From Brevibacillus gelatini (lineage in GTDB: Bacteria > Bacillota > Bacilli > Brevibacillales > Brevibacillaceae), in NCBI RefSeq assembly GCF_003710935.1, contig NZ_RHHS01000063.1:1-57912 (forward strand): a DNA stretch of 57,912 nt. The letters run 5' to 3'. Positions 13,552 through 22,181 of the stretch are shown here, one piece after another. Under the pieces are notes generated by a model. The model was not told the DNA's origin, ran no database searches, and was given only the letters and a program-made list of their open reading frames with translations. A program made the translations under genes and the position numbers. Positions within the stretch are counted from its first letter, which is position 1; every line of letters starts with the position of its first letter.

Positions 13552-16482
13552 TCACTTGAACGGGTTGAATGTGTTCCCCTGCTGGGTGTACGGCGGCATC
13601 TGGAACGGCAAGGGAGTAGAGGAAGAGACGATCCCCGTCGACTGACTGCTGCTTGGCAACTGGCTCAACGCCTTGTTCGCCCGCGCTTCCTTTTGGCTGA
13701 AGTCTTTTATGGCTTGTCTGTATTTCTCCTCTTTTTCCTGATGCTCCTTGACAAGCTGTTTCAGTCCGGCGACTGTCTTTTTCAAGACAAGCTCCTGGGT
13801 GGTGATTTGTTCAAGCTGCTTTTCTTTTTCCATCAGTTGTTGTTTAAACGACTGGATGGTGTCTTCGAGGCGTTTGTTCCAACTGCTCTCATCCGCCTGC
13901 TGCTGGGCCAGCTTTCTTTCGGCGTCGCGCAACTGCTGCAGCGTCTGGTCGTGCTTGTCGCGCAGCTCCTGATAGGTCTGGTGCGCGGCTTGCAGTTCAG
14001 CGTCTTTTTGCGCAAGGGTCTGTTTCCATGATTGCTCCTGCTGTTCCCAGTGGGAGATGCTCGCTTCTAGTTGTTGCTGCTGTGCCAAAAGCTGTGTTTC
14101 ATGGTTGCGGGCGGCTTCGAGTTGTTGGGTAGTGGATTCGAGTTGGGTTGAAGTGGCTTCGAGTTGTTGGGTAGTGTTTTCGAGTTGCTGGAAAGTATCT
14201 TCGAGCTGCTTTGTTGTCGTCTCCAGTTGGCGGGTCGTAGCATCGAGTTGCGAAGAGGTGCTTTGCCATTGTGTGGTTGTTTCTTCCAATTTTTTGCTCA
14301 TTTCATCGAGCTGAAGTGAAGCGGTGTGCAACTGTTGCAGCGCTTGGTCGTGCTTGTCGTCCAGTTCCTGGTAGGCCTGCTGAGCAGTTTGGAGTTCGGC
14401 GTCTTTTTGTGCAAGGGTCATTTTCCAGGCTTGCTCCTGTTGTTCCCAGTACGCGATACTCGCTTCGAGTTGTTGCTGATGTGTCAAAAGTTGTGCTTCG
14501 TGATCGCGTGCCGCTTGGAGTTGGTGGGAAGTATCTTCGAGTTGCTCGGTTATTGCCTCCAGTTGGCGTGTCGTAGCATCAAGCTGGGAAGAGGTGTTTT
14601 GCCATTGCGTCGTTGCTTCTTCCAGTTGTTTGCTCATTTCATCGAGTTGCTGCGAAGCGGTGCTCAGTTGCTGCAGCGTCTGGTCGTGCTGGTCGCTCAG
14701 TTCCTGATAGGCTTGGTGAGTGGCTTGCAACTCGGCGTCTTTTTGCGCAAGGGTCTGTTTCCATGAATGCTCCTGCTGTTCCCAGTGGGAGATGCTCGCT
14801 TCGAGCTGTTGCTGCTTCGCCAATAGCTGTGCTTCGTGGTCGCGGGCGGCTTCGAGTTGGTGAGAAGTATCTGCGAGTTGTTGGGTAGTATCCTCAAGCT
14901 GCTTGGTTACAGCCTCCAGTTGGTGGTTTGTAGCATCGAGCTGCGAAGAGGTGCTTTGCCATTGCATGGTGGTGTCTTCGAGTTGTTTGCTCATTTCATC
15001 AAGCTGCTGCGAAGCGGTGCTTAGTTGCTGCAGCGTTTGGTCGTGCTGGTCGCTCAGTTCCTGATAAGCCTGTTGAGCAGTTTGCAGCTCGGCATCCTTT
15101 TGCTCCAGGGTCAGATTCCAAGAGTGCGCCTGTTGTTCCCAGTGGGCGATATTCGCTTCGAGCTGTTGCTGCTGTGTCAAAAGCTGTGCTTCTTGGTCGC
15201 GGGCGGCTTCGAGTTGTTCGGTTGTTGCCTCCAGTTGGCGGGTTGTCGCATCGAGCTGGGAAGAGGTGTTTTGCCATTGCGTCGTTGCTTCTTCCAGTTG
15301 TTTGCTCATTTCATCGAGTTGCTGGGAAGCGGTGTTCAGTTGTTGAAGTGTCTGGTCGTGCTTGTCGTTCAGTTCCAGATAGGCCTGGTGAGTGGCTTGC
15401 AACTCGGCGTCTTTTTGCGCAAGGGTCTGTTTCCAGGCTTGCTCCTGCTGCTCCCAGTGGGAGATGTTCGTTTCGAGTTGTTGAGAAGTATCTGCGAGTT
15501 GTCGGGAAGTGGCTTCGAGCTGCTCTGAAGCGGTGTTCAGTTGCTGCAGCGTCTGGTCGTGCTGATCGCTCAGTTCCTGATAGCTTTGGCGAGCGGCTTG
15601 CAACTCGGCATCCTTTTGTTGCAGTTGCTCTTGCAAGTGCTCCAACTGGGTGAGGTGCTCCTGCTCGATTTGCTGCGCGCTCTCGTATTCGGTGTGCATA
15701 TGGTCAAACGCTTTTTTCCATGATTGTTCCTGTTGCTCCAGCCGGGTAATCGTCGCAAGCAATTGCTCGCGTTCCGCAAGCAGTTCTTCCATATTACTGC
15801 GTTGCTGTTGCTGCTCTTCCTGCAGTTTGGCATGGATTTGCTCCTGGGAGGCGATCACCTTCGTCAATTCTGCTTCTTTTTGCCGCGCGCTTTCCAGTTG
15901 CTTGAGCACTTGCTCGTTCGCAGACTCGATTGCTTTCAACTCAGACAGCCGCTCTTCCCATTGCGCTTCTTTTTTCTCGAAGCTCTCGACCTTGCGCTGC
16001 AGCAGTTCGATATGCTCCCGCAAGTGGGCTTCCTGGGCCTCATGCTTGGCGAGCGCCTCTGCCAGACTCGGGGACTGTTCCAGGTTGTGTATTTCTTGTT
16101 GCAACTCTTCGATCGTTTGTTTCAGTTTGCCTTCCCGGTCTTTATAGACAGCAATGGCCTTTTCGCGTTGCTGCAGCAGGTTCTGGTAATGGTCGAGCTT
16201 CGTCTCCAACTCGGTGAGCAGCTTTTGCGACTGTTCGGTGTACTGTTGCCATTCCATCGCTTTCTCGTCCAGCGTGGAAAGTGTCTGCTGCAATTCCTCC
16301 AGTTGGATTCGGTATTCCTGGTTTTCCTGGCTGAGCGCTTCTATCTGTTCTTCAAGCTCCGCGACGCGCTGGCCTAGCTGGATTGCTTTGTCTTCGTAGT
16401 AGTAGGCCTGTTTTTTCAGCAAAAGGAGCTTCTCGTTTCCGGCTTTTGGCTTTTTTGTGCTGGAGGTTCTCTTTTTAAGCAC
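13552..16482 (-). CDS. Large Gln/Leu-rich coiled-coil repeat protein
   Basis: A 976-residue, nearly continuous coiled coil with no signal peptide. The first ~40 residues are basic (LKKRTSSTKKPK). Residues about 40-340 are irregular heptads. Then four long repeats follow, each beginning HWEQQ or YWEQQ and containing KDAELQ, QLDEMSK and SSQLDATT, plus a partial fifth. The C-terminal ~45 residues are Ser/Pro-rich and end TPLPFQMPPYTQQGNTFNPFK shortened to a non-helical tail. No known family is recognised; a structural role in the spore coat or a cytoskeletal scaffold is plausible from the neighbouring coat-like gene. The start is GTG 16482 with AAGGAGG 8 bases before. The frame stays open upstream but without signals. 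Confidence 0.85.
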   Translation of the reverse strand: MLKKRTSSTKKPKAGNEKLLLLKKQAYYYEDKAIQLGQRVAELEEQIEALSQENQEYRIQLEELQQTLSTLDEKAMEWQQYTEQSQKLLTELETKLDHYQNLLQQREKAIAVYKDREGKLKQTIEELQQEIHNLEQSPSLAEALAKHEAQEAHLREHIELLQRKVESFEKKEAQWEERLSELKAIESANEQVLKQLESARQKEAELTKVIASQEQIHAKLQEEQQQQRSNMEELLAEREQLLATITRLEQQEQSWKKAFDHMHTEYESAQQIEQEHLTQLEHLQEQLQQKDAELQAARQSYQELSDQHDQTLQQLNTASEQLEATSRQLADTSQQLETNISHWEQQEQAWKQTLAQKDAELQATHQAYLELNDKHDQTLQQLNTASQQLDEMSKQLEEATTQWQNTSSQLDATTRQLEATTEQLEAARDQEAQLLTQQQQLEANIAHWEQQAHSWNLTLEQKDAELQTAQQAYQELSDQHDQTLQQLSTASQQLDEMSKQLEDTTMQWQSTSSQLDATNHQLEAVTKQLEDTTQQLADTSHQLEAARDHEAQLLAKQQQLEASISHWEQQEHSWKQTLAQKDAELQATHQAYQELSDQHDQTLQQLSTASQQLDEMSKQLEEATTQWQNTSSQLDATTRQLEAITEQLEDTSHQLQAARDHEAQLLTHQQQLEASIAYWEQQEQAWKMTLAQKDAELQTAQQAYQELDDKHDQALQQLHTASLQLDEMSKKLEETTTQWQSTSSQLDATTRQLETTTKQLEDTFQQLENTTQQLEATSTQLESTTQQLEAARNHETQLLAQQQQLEASISHWEQQEQSWKQTLAQKDAELQAAHQTYQELRDKHDQTLQQLRDAERKLAQQQADESSWNKRLEDTIQSFKQQLMEKEKQLEQITTQELVLKKTVAGLKQLVKEHQEKEEKYRQAIKDFSQKEARANKALSQLPSSSQSTGIVSSSTPLPFQMPPYTQQGNTFNPFK
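14053..15459 (-). repeat. Four long coding repeats in the coiled-coil gene
   Basis: Units start at 15459, 15144, 14787 and 14451 on the minus strand and are 315, 357, 336 and 399 bases long (105, 119, 112 and 133 residues). All four are multiples of 21 bases, i.e. whole heptads. The extra length comes from added copies of a 7-residue QLExTTx-type motif near each unit's end. A partial fifth unit starts at 14052. Confidence 0.9.
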
Positions 16483-16575
16483 CGTGTTGTCCTCCTTTTT
16501 TGCGTAAGATGATCCTCTATAGACATATGTAAGGCATGCCAAATGGTGCATGTATCCTGGTAGAGCAGGCAAAAA

Positions 16576-16607
16576 CGCAAAAAAGGGAGAAGCCATGGTC
16601 TTCTCCC
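16576..16607 (-). terminator. Terminator after the Cys-rich beta protein gene
   Basis: On the minus strand GGGAGAAG pairs with CTTCTCCC across a 7-base loop and is followed by TTTTTTGCG. It separates this gene from the coiled-coil gene, which must therefore have its own promoter in 16483-16575. Confidence 0.85.
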
Positions 16608-16637
16608 GGTAAAACACAGTTTTTGAGCGAAGCGTCT

Positions 16638-17840
16638 TTATGGTGAGGTGATAACGATATCCTGGAAGGTGATGCAGTCGCGTACCAGCAGTTGCTCGTC
16701 TGGAACGACAGTGATGTTGGCAGTGAAGACCAGGACACCGTTGGAATCGGTCAGTGTAAAGATGATGACGTCTGGCAGGCCGAGGCCGGTTTCGGCGAGA
16801 GTCAGCGAGTAGGTCATGACCTCCTGGACGCCGGTTGCGGTAAATGTTCTTACCCCGGTACCAGTTACGACGAGACCACTCAACAGCTCGATGCCTGGCA
16901 GGACGGTAATGCATGTCGGCGAACTGATCGAAGTTGGCGAGAAGCTGAAGCTTTGGTCGCCCAACAGTTCAGTAATGACAGTGTCAAAGAAGTTAAAGGT
17001 GAACGAGCTGCTGGATGGATCGCAGCTTGGGCAGATGTCGGCGATCAGTTGAATTGTACCGACGGCGACTTCGAGCGGGATACCGATACTGATCGAAATG
17101 TTCGGAATCAGTGCGTTCACGGATGCCTGGCAATCGCAGTTGCGAACTGGGAAGATTGGCGGGCATTGCGGCGGGAACGAGATCGGCGGGCAACGGAAGG
17201 AAGGTGTTGGCGATGGTACAGGAATGTTGTTAGGACGTGGCGAGCAGAATTTGGCCAGCACTTCCAGTTTGACTTCCGCTTCGACCTGGATTTCCACGCA
17301 GACAATGACATCGAGTTGAACCATGCCGCCAAGGAGAACGTTTCCGGTTGGGCTGCACTCCAGGGCGCTGATGCGGCAAACGATGTTGTCCTCGTTAAGC
17401 GGTTCAGGCAGGCAGAGCACGACTTCCTGATCGAACTGGACGGTTGTCGTAAATTCGCAGAGTGGCGTTCCGTCTGCGAAAACACGTACGATAACAGTCG
17501 CACTGAACACGAATCGGACGACACCTACGCGAACGGTGGTTCCGTTGACGGTGATGTTTTCACGGCGAATGCTGACGACATTGCAGGTAGGTCCGGGAGA
17601 TACAGGCTCCACGCACGAAATGGTAATATCTTGCCCTGCACGAATAGCTGCGTCCACAAGAGCTCGACAATCGTCGGGAAGGGCAATCTTGTTTCGGTAG
17701 CTGTTAGCAAGAACGACCCAGTCATACACCTTTTGGACGCGAATGCACTCTTCCTGAAGGTTGTTCGGAGTAGGAGGAGTGGCGGTCGGCGTCGGTGTAG
17801 GGAGCTGGCGACCCATAATGGGCTTCACAGGATGTTTCAC
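16638..17840 (-). CDS. Cys-rich beta protein, probable spore-surface protein
   Basis: A 400-residue protein without a signal peptide. After a Pro/Thr linker (LPTPTPTATPPTPNN) come two hydrophobic beta-rich parts, about 28-205 and 240-400, joined by a Pro/Cys segment (SPTPSFRCPPISFPPQCPPI). More than a dozen cysteines and long Val/Ile/Thr strands recall exosporium and coat proteins and, loosely, the SPOCS (DUF3794) fold; the opening VQKVYDWVVLANSYRNKI resembles proteins of that kind in Bacillales. This is pattern recognition, not a family match. GTG 17840 follows AAGGAAGG by 9 bases. An imperfect sigma-K -10 (CATAGTATG) lies upstream without a matching -35. Confidence 0.75.
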   Translation of the reverse strand: MKHPVKPIMGRQLPTPTPTATPPTPNNLQEECIRVQKVYDWVVLANSYRNKIALPDDCRALVDAAIRAGQDITISCVEPVSPGPTCNVVSIRRENITVNGTTVRVGVVRFVFSATVIVRVFADGTPLCEFTTTVQFDQEVVLCLPEPLNEDNIVCRISALECSPTGNVLLGGMVQLDVIVCVEIQVEAEVKLEVLAKFCSPRPNNIPVPSPTPSFRCPPISFPPQCPPIFPVRNCDCQASVNALIPNISISIGIPLEVAVGTIQLIADICPSCDPSSSSFTFNFFDTVITELLGDQSFSFSPTSISSPTCITVLPGIELLSGLVVTGTGVRTFTATGVQEVMTYSLTLAETGLGLPDVIIFTLTDSNGVLVFTANITVVPDEQLLVRDCITFQDIVITSP

Positions 17841-17948
17841 CGTATGAATCCTTCCTTTCCTGAGGGATTTGCTTTGCAGTTACATACTATGTGGGCAAGG
17901 GGAAATTTGCTTGTCAACGAATGCCTATTTTTTAGGTGAAAGGACAGG

Positions 17949-18830
17949 TTAGAACGGGATCTGGAACTGTTGGAAAAACCAGTTGTCATCCCGTTTTCTC
18001 TGGGCGAGGTAACGGATGCGCTGGGCTGCCGCGCCACTGGTCAGGACATCGTCTTCGATCTCGTTTGCATCTGCGTACACAATGAGCTTTTTCGTCGCCT
18101 CGATCCGCTGTTCGTTAAAATGACTGTACGCCATCCGCAGCATATTGTAGTAGATGTGCTCATGAGCCACCGTGTACGGATGGGTTTGCCGGAACAAATG
18201 AAGAATTTTCACGGAAGGATGTACCAGGCAGGTGAACCCGAACAGCCACATTTTGATGGAAAACTCGATGTCTTCAAAGCCCCAGACGCGAAAGCCGCGA
18301 TCAAAGCCGCCCACCTTCAAAAAAGCTTCCCGTGTGACGAGGAAGCAGCCCCCTGGCAGGATTGCGACCGGAGAAGGGCGATGCGGATTCGGATTCCAGA
18401 CGACGCCGAGCTTCTGATCGAGCTTTTGCCCGTAGCCGATTTTGTGCGGCTCTGTCATGGAGGCGATGGCGGGGGCGACACCGTCCGCCTTTTTCGTGAG
18501 GACCAGCTCCAGCAGGCGGTCGATCCAAAAGTTTTCAAAAGTGAGGTGAGCATCGCAAAAGATCAAATATTTTCCACGTGACTGCTCCACGCCCAGATTT
18601 CTCGCGGCTGCGGCCCCGATGCCTTCTGTCGTAATCAGCTTGATGTTCGGGTTTTCCTGTTGGCGTAAAAAATGACAGCCGTTATCTGTAGAAGCATCAT
18701 CGACCACGATGACTTCATAGCTCATATTCGTTCTTGTATTGACGAGGGAAGTAATCGTGGAGCGCACATTGTCTCCTTCATTTTTGACAGGGATGATAAT
18801 AGAGATCAGCGGCGGGTGCTCGACGGACAT
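17949..18830 (-). CDS. GT2-family glycosyltransferase, GalNAc-transferase-like
   Basis: A 293-residue GT-A fold enzyme. ISIIIPVKNEGDN opens the domain, VVDDAST follows at about residue 42, the DxD-type metal motif is CDAHLTF (about 92) and the acceptor-side motif is VWGFEDIEFSIKMW (about 183). The WGFED motif, and the length, resemble the catalytic domain of protein O-GalNAc transferases and bacterial relatives that glycosylate proteins. It lies immediately upstream of the Cys-rich surface protein on the same strand, so that protein or a polysaccharide could be its acceptor (inference). ATG 18830 follows AAGGAGTG by 6 bases. Confidence 0.9.
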   Translation of the reverse strand: MSVEHPPLISIIIPVKNEGDNVRSTITSLVNTRTNMSYEVIVVDDASTDNGCHFLRQQENPNIKLITTEGIGAAAARNLGVEQSRGKYLIFCDAHLTFENFWIDRLLELVLTKKADGVAPAIASMTEPHKIGYGQKLDQKLGVVWNPNPHRPSPVAILPGGCFLVTREAFLKVGGFDRGFRVWGFEDIEFSIKMWLFGFTCLVHPSVKILHLFRQTHPYTVAHEHIYYNMLRMAYSHFNEQRIEATKKLIVYADANEIEDDVLTSGAAAQRIRYLAQRKRDDNWFFQQFQIPF

Positions 18831-18878
18831 ATGACCACTCCTTTCTAGTTGCCATGGTATGCCATACAGCCCGAGAAG

Positions 18879-18922
18879 GAACGCCCAGTGCCAAAATTGC
18901 TCACTTTTGGCACTGGGCGTTC
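18879..18922. repeat. Perfect 18-bp inverted repeat in a divergent promoter region
   Basis: GAACGCCCAGTGCCAAAA (18879-18896) and its exact complement TTTTGGCACTGGGCGTTC (18905-18922) flank an 8-base loop. No T-tract follows on either strand, so it is not a normal terminator. It overlaps the -35 and spacer of the sigma-K-like promoter of the next gene. Confidence 0.9.
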
Positions 18923-18930
18923 ATACAATA
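18902..18930 (+). promoter_or_regulatory. Sigma-K-like promoter of the repeat-containing protein gene
   Basis: CACT (18902-18905), a 16-base spacer and CATACAATA (18922-18930) match sigma-K at all but one specified base. The same -10 also fits sigma-E (CATACAAT). Transcription would start near 18938, ahead of AAGGGAGTG. Confidence 0.55.
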
Positions 18931-18973
18931 TGGCGGAGCGAGTTTAGGAAGTGTCGTAAGGGAGTGAACGGAA

Positions 18974-20578
18974 ATGGACGTCGAGGTATATTACAGCGGG
19001 CAGCGTGGCGGGACTATGCCGTATGCGGCACTGCCTGCTTTTCGATTATTTTGCAAGCAAAACGGATTTCAATTGAAGTGGGACCCGAAGCAGAAGCGCA
19101 TCGATCTGGACTCGGGATTGAAGGGCAAGGTTTGCGCTCTCTTCACGGGAAGCTCTGCCACAGAAACAGCCTATGAATGGGAGGTGCTGGGCAAGGTACA
19201 GCGGTTTGTTTCCGATTATGGCATGGAGGTCGTGCTGGCCAAAAACAACCTCGCCCTCGCCAAAAATACCGACATCGCGATCCGATTCAGCATGAAGGAA
19301 CTGCGGCAGCTGGAAAAACCGCGGCTGGTTCTGTACCCGCCTGAAAGCGAGCGGCAAAGAGAGCTCATCAGATGCCTGCAGGCAGAGTTGAAGCAGACGG
19401 GAATCCCTTGCCAGCAAAAGGTGAGCAAAGGCGCGAAGCAAAATAGTGGAATCGTGCACGTCCAACTGCAAATTCCGCTGCATACCGAAGTATACCGGCG
19501 CAGGGCGTATAGCGAAAAGATTGCGTTTTACCTCGCCTCGGGCATTTTGGAGTATATGCAAAGCGGCTTGCGCATTCAGCCGCTGGCCTATCTGCCGCCG
19601 AACATTTTAAAGCTGTTTTATTCCAGCGTATGGCCATCCCAACCAAGCCGTGTTGAGGCATGGCCGGGTACAGATGACAAAGTGGAGCTGCTCAATGAAG
19701 TAGAGATGCTGCTTGATCGGGGAGCAGTGCATGCCGATGAGCGTGGGGCAAAAGAAGAAAACGCAGGGCAGACGGACGTAGTGGAGTCGGCAGAAGCGGC
19801 GGCGCAAGCGGGAGCAGTGGAGCAGGCAGAGGCAGCTTTGCAAGCGGGAGCAGTGGAGCAGGCAGAGGCAGCGGTGCAAGCGGGGACTGTGGAGCAGGCA
19901 GAGGCAGCTTTGCAAGAGGAAACTGTGGAGGAGGCAGAGCCAGCGGTGCAAGCAGGAGCGGTGGAGCAGGCAGAAGCGGAGAAGCAAGCGGGAGCAGTGG
20001 AGCCAGCAGAAGCAGCGAAGCAATCAGAAACCGTGGAGCAACCCAAAGCAACAGCACAAGCAAATGCCCCCGTTCCAATCGTAGCAAAGCCGACTGTCCA
20101 GGCACAGGGACGGATCGCGGCCGAAGTATTTTTCGACTACACGCTGATCCATTCGGACTCAGCCGAGAAGCCGTACCTGCTCATCGGCACGCTGCAGGTC
20201 AAAAACACAGGGACAGAGGTGCTGTACAATCCGATTGTGTGCCTGCGGGTGACTCCTGCCGATTCGATCAAGATGGGCGGACAGATTTTGCCGCCAAAAC
20301 TCGTGGAGACGTTGGCGGTGCAAGGAAGCAACGGCTTGAAGGGCTGGAGATACCTTGACGACGACTGGTTCACGCAGGCGATGGAGCGGGGCGAATACTG
20401 GATTGCGCCGATCCAGCCGGTGGTAATCCCGCCGCAGTCGGCAGAAGCGTTTCAAAATTTCCAGGTTTCCTTCCTGAAGCAGGAGTCAGGAAAAGCAATC
20501 GTTGTAGAAGGAATCGTCCTCTGCAACGATCAATCGGTGCATTTTTCCGCCAACAACCGGATCGCTGTGTCGTTCTGA
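18974..20578 (+). CDS. Unrecognised protein with 12-residue acidic repeats
   Basis: A 534-residue protein without a signal peptide. The N-terminal part (about 1-225) has features of N-acetylmuramoyl-amidase-like and stalk domains seen in Bacillales proteins (paired strands around YPPESERQRELIRCLQAE), but I cannot place it. Residues about 267-362 are eight tandem copies of a 12-residue unit, consensus AGAVEQAEAALQ. The C-terminal domain (about 375-534) is beta-rich, with GTLQVKNTGTEVLYNPIVC, an Ig-like or adhesion-type pattern. A sigma-K-like promoter and nearby coat-like genes suggest a sporulation role. GGGAGTGAACGGAA precedes ATG 18974. It ends at a terminator shared with the convergent gene. 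Confidence 0.8.
   Translation: MDVEVYYSGQRGGTMPYAALPAFRLFCKQNGFQLKWDPKQKRIDLDSGLKGKVCALFTGSSATETAYEWEVLGKVQRFVSDYGMEVVLAKNNLALAKNTDIAIRFSMKELRQLEKPRLVLYPPESERQRELIRCLQAELKQTGIPCQQKVSKGAKQNSGIVHVQLQIPLHTEVYRRRAYSEKIAFYLASGILEYMQSGLRIQPLAYLPPNILKLFYSSVWPSQPSRVEAWPGTDDKVELLNEVEMLLDRGAVHADERGAKEENAGQTDVVESAEAAAQAGAVEQAEAALQAGAVEQAEAAVQAGTVEQAEAALQEETVEEAEPAVQAGAVEQAEAEKQAGAVEPAEAAKQSETVEQPKATAQANAPVPIVAKPTVQAQGRIAAEVFFDYTLIHSDSAEKPYLLIGTLQVKNTGTEVLYNPIVCLRVTPADSIKMGGQILPPKLVETLAVQGSNGLKGWRYLDDDWFTQAMERGEYWIAPIQPVVIPPQSAEAFQNFQVSFLKQESGKAIVVEGIVLCNDQSVHFSANNRIAVSF
19772..20059 (+). repeat. Eight 36-bp coding tandem repeats
   Basis: Eight in-frame units of 36 bases encode variants of AGAVEQAEAALQ. 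The middle units are nearly identical at the DNA level and the outer ones have diverged, the usual result of slippage from the centre. Confidence 0.9.
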
Positions 20579-20580
20579 GC

Positions 20581-20622
20581 AAAAAAAGCCACCATTTCGC
20601 AAGCGAAATGATGGCTTTTGCA
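20581..20622. terminator. Bidirectional terminator
   Basis: AAAAGCCACCATTTCGC pairs with GCGAAATGATGGCTTTT, with one mismatch. The minus strand has seven Ts and the plus strand four, so it serves the convergent genes at 18974 and 20634. Confidence 0.85.
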
Positions 20623-20633
20623 TTCGATGAGCA

Positions 20634-21737
20634 TTACTTTTTCAAAAACATTTGCACAAACGTTTTTCCGTGCGGACCGCCGTCCACGACAGCAATCCCG
20701 ACGTAGTCGTAGGTAGGGCTGACGATGTTCGCCTTGTGGCCCGAAGAGTTCATGAACATTTGATGGGCACCGCTGACAGACGGATTTTGGGCAATGTTTT
20801 CAGCAGCGGCAATATAATGAATACCAAAGGTGTCCATCATCTGGAAAGGCGAGCCGTAAGTTGGAGAGGTGTGGCTGAAGTAGCCCTTGGCTACCATTTC
20901 CTGCGCCTTGACGCGCGCTACCTTGACCAGCTGCATGTCTACCTGATACGGAGCGAGTCCACGGCTTGTACGTTCCTGGTTCACCAACTGCACCATTTGT
21001 TTCTCATCTGCCGTAAGCTCGGCAGGCAACGGTACTTGTGTGCCTGTGTCCGGCTTTTGCGGTGTTTCCGGCTGGCTTGGGGTCGGAGCCGGAGTTACTG
21101 GCGGCTTCGGCGTTGGTGCTGGTGTTGGTTCTGGTGTTGGCTTCGGTTGGTTCTTGTTGTTCTTGTGCTGAGTTTCGATTGCTTTGTACGTCTTCGCATC
21201 GGCTTCACCCGTCAGGGTTTGCTTGTTGCGGGACTGGAACAACATGACGGCAAAACGGGTCGATTCGTCGTATTTGCCTGTCGCAGTTACCTTGTAGCCC
21301 AGATCAGCGAGCATCTTTTGCAAATCCTTGACCCGTTCGCCAGTGGAACCAAGCTTGAGCGTCACTGCCTGATCGGCTGGTTGGGCAGGCTTGGCAGGTG
21401 CTTGCGGCTTTGGTGCCGGCTTTTTCTTGAGGGCATTGTACGTCTTTTTCAGCTTGTCGTAGGTCGCCTTGTTGACGATTCCTGTTTGCTTGAGCTTGTA
21501 TTTCTTTTGAAATTGCTTGACGTTGTACACGGTATCAGCGGTATAAAGCTTGTCTACTTTCAGCTTGCGGTCGAAGTTCAGGGCGTCGAGCATTTTTTCC
21601 ACTTCGAGCACCCGCGCATTATTCATCCCTTTTTTCAGAGGGGTAAAAGTCGTTTTTGCAAAAGCTGGTTGTCCGATCATGGTGAAGGTGACGGACAGGG
21701 AAAGGATAGCTGCAATCTTCGAAATGTTGCGATTCAT
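20634..21737 (-). CDS. Secreted CAP-domain protein with two peptidoglycan-binding domains
   Basis: A 367-residue protein related to YkwD-type proteins. Residues 1-27 are a signal peptide ending GQPAFA. Two PG_binding_1 domains follow (about 30-95, with LKKGMNNARVLEVEKML, and about 125-190, with LKLGSTGERVKDLQKML). A Pro/Thr-rich linker (PTPEPTPAPTPKPP) leads to the CAP/SCP domain (about 245-367), which shows VQLVNQERTSRGLAPY, GYFSHTSPTYGSPF and the AENIA motif. Proteins of this layout sit in the wall or spore cortex. ATG 21737 is preferred over upstream codons because it opens the signal peptide, with AAAGGCGTGA before it. Confidence 0.92.
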   Translation of the reverse strand: MNRNISKIAAILSLSVTFTMIGQPAFAKTTFTPLKKGMNNARVLEVEKMLDALNFDRKLKVDKLYTADTVYNVKQFQKKYKLKQTGIVNKATYDKLKKTYNALKKKPAPKPQAPAKPAQPADQAVTLKLGSTGERVKDLQKMLADLGYKVTATGKYDESTRFAVMLFQSRNKQTLTGEADAKTYKAIETQHKNNKNQPKPTPEPTPAPTPKPPVTPAPTPSQPETPQKPDTGTQVPLPAELTADEKQMVQLVNQERTSRGLAPYQVDMQLVKVARVKAQEMVAKGYFSHTSPTYGSPFQMMDTFGIHYIAAAENIAQNPSVSGAHQMFMNSSGHKANIVSPTYDYVGIAVVDGGPHGKTFVQMFLKK

Positions 21738-21830
21738 GTCATCACGCCTTTCTCTGGATGTCGTCTTCTCATGGTACTCGAGATTCAACGGCGAAGAAAA
21801 CCACAAAATATTGGAAAGAGGGAAAAGTCG

Positions 21831-22175
21831 ATGTTTGGCATCTCGTGGATTGACCTGGTCATTCTCGTGCTGGCCAGCTTTCGTCTCACCCATTTGATCG
21901 TGTATGACGAAATCACTTCTTTTTTGCGCGAGCCATTTTTTACCATCGTGTATGAACCCGACGACACCGGGCAAATGAACCGCCAGTATCGGTTCAAAGG
22001 GGGAAAAGTGCGCCGCTGGATTGGCGAGCTGCTCAGTTGCCACTGGTGCGTAGGAATCTGGACGGCAGTCTTGACCGTTGCGGTGTACGCGTATGTACCA
22101 GCCGCCTATCCCATTCTGCTCCTGCTGGCAATTGCAGGAGCGGCGGCCGTGATTGAAACGAGACTGTACATGTGA
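21831..22175 (+). CDS. DUF1360 membrane protein, YjcA-like sporulation protein
   Basis: A 114-residue membrane protein with hydrophobic segments at about 5-22 (DLVILVLASFRLTHLIVYDE) and 72-108, and the conserved motif LLSCHWCVGIW. The Cys-His-x-Cys motif and RLTHLIVYDE identify DUF1360. The B. subtilis member YjcA is annotated as a sporulation protein of unknown mechanism. ATG 21831 follows GAAAGAGGG. It is divergent from the CAP-domain gene and runs tail-to-tail with the next glycosyltransferase. Confidence 0.88.
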   Translation: MFGISWIDLVILVLASFRLTHLIVYDEITSFLREPFFTIVYEPDDTGQMNRQYRFKGGKVRRWIGELLSCHWCVGIWTAVLTVAVYAYVPAAYPILLLLAIAGAAAVIETRLYM

Positions 22176-22181
22176 AGTCTG

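Noticed and set aside
14053..15459. Possible CRISPR array
   Set aside because: The repeats are coding heptad repeats in frame, with no unique spacers of constant length.
16483..16914. N-terminal extension of the coiled-coil protein frame
   Set aside because: The frame stays open upstream, but it crosses a strong minus-strand terminator (16576-16607), and AAGGAGG points to GTG 16482.
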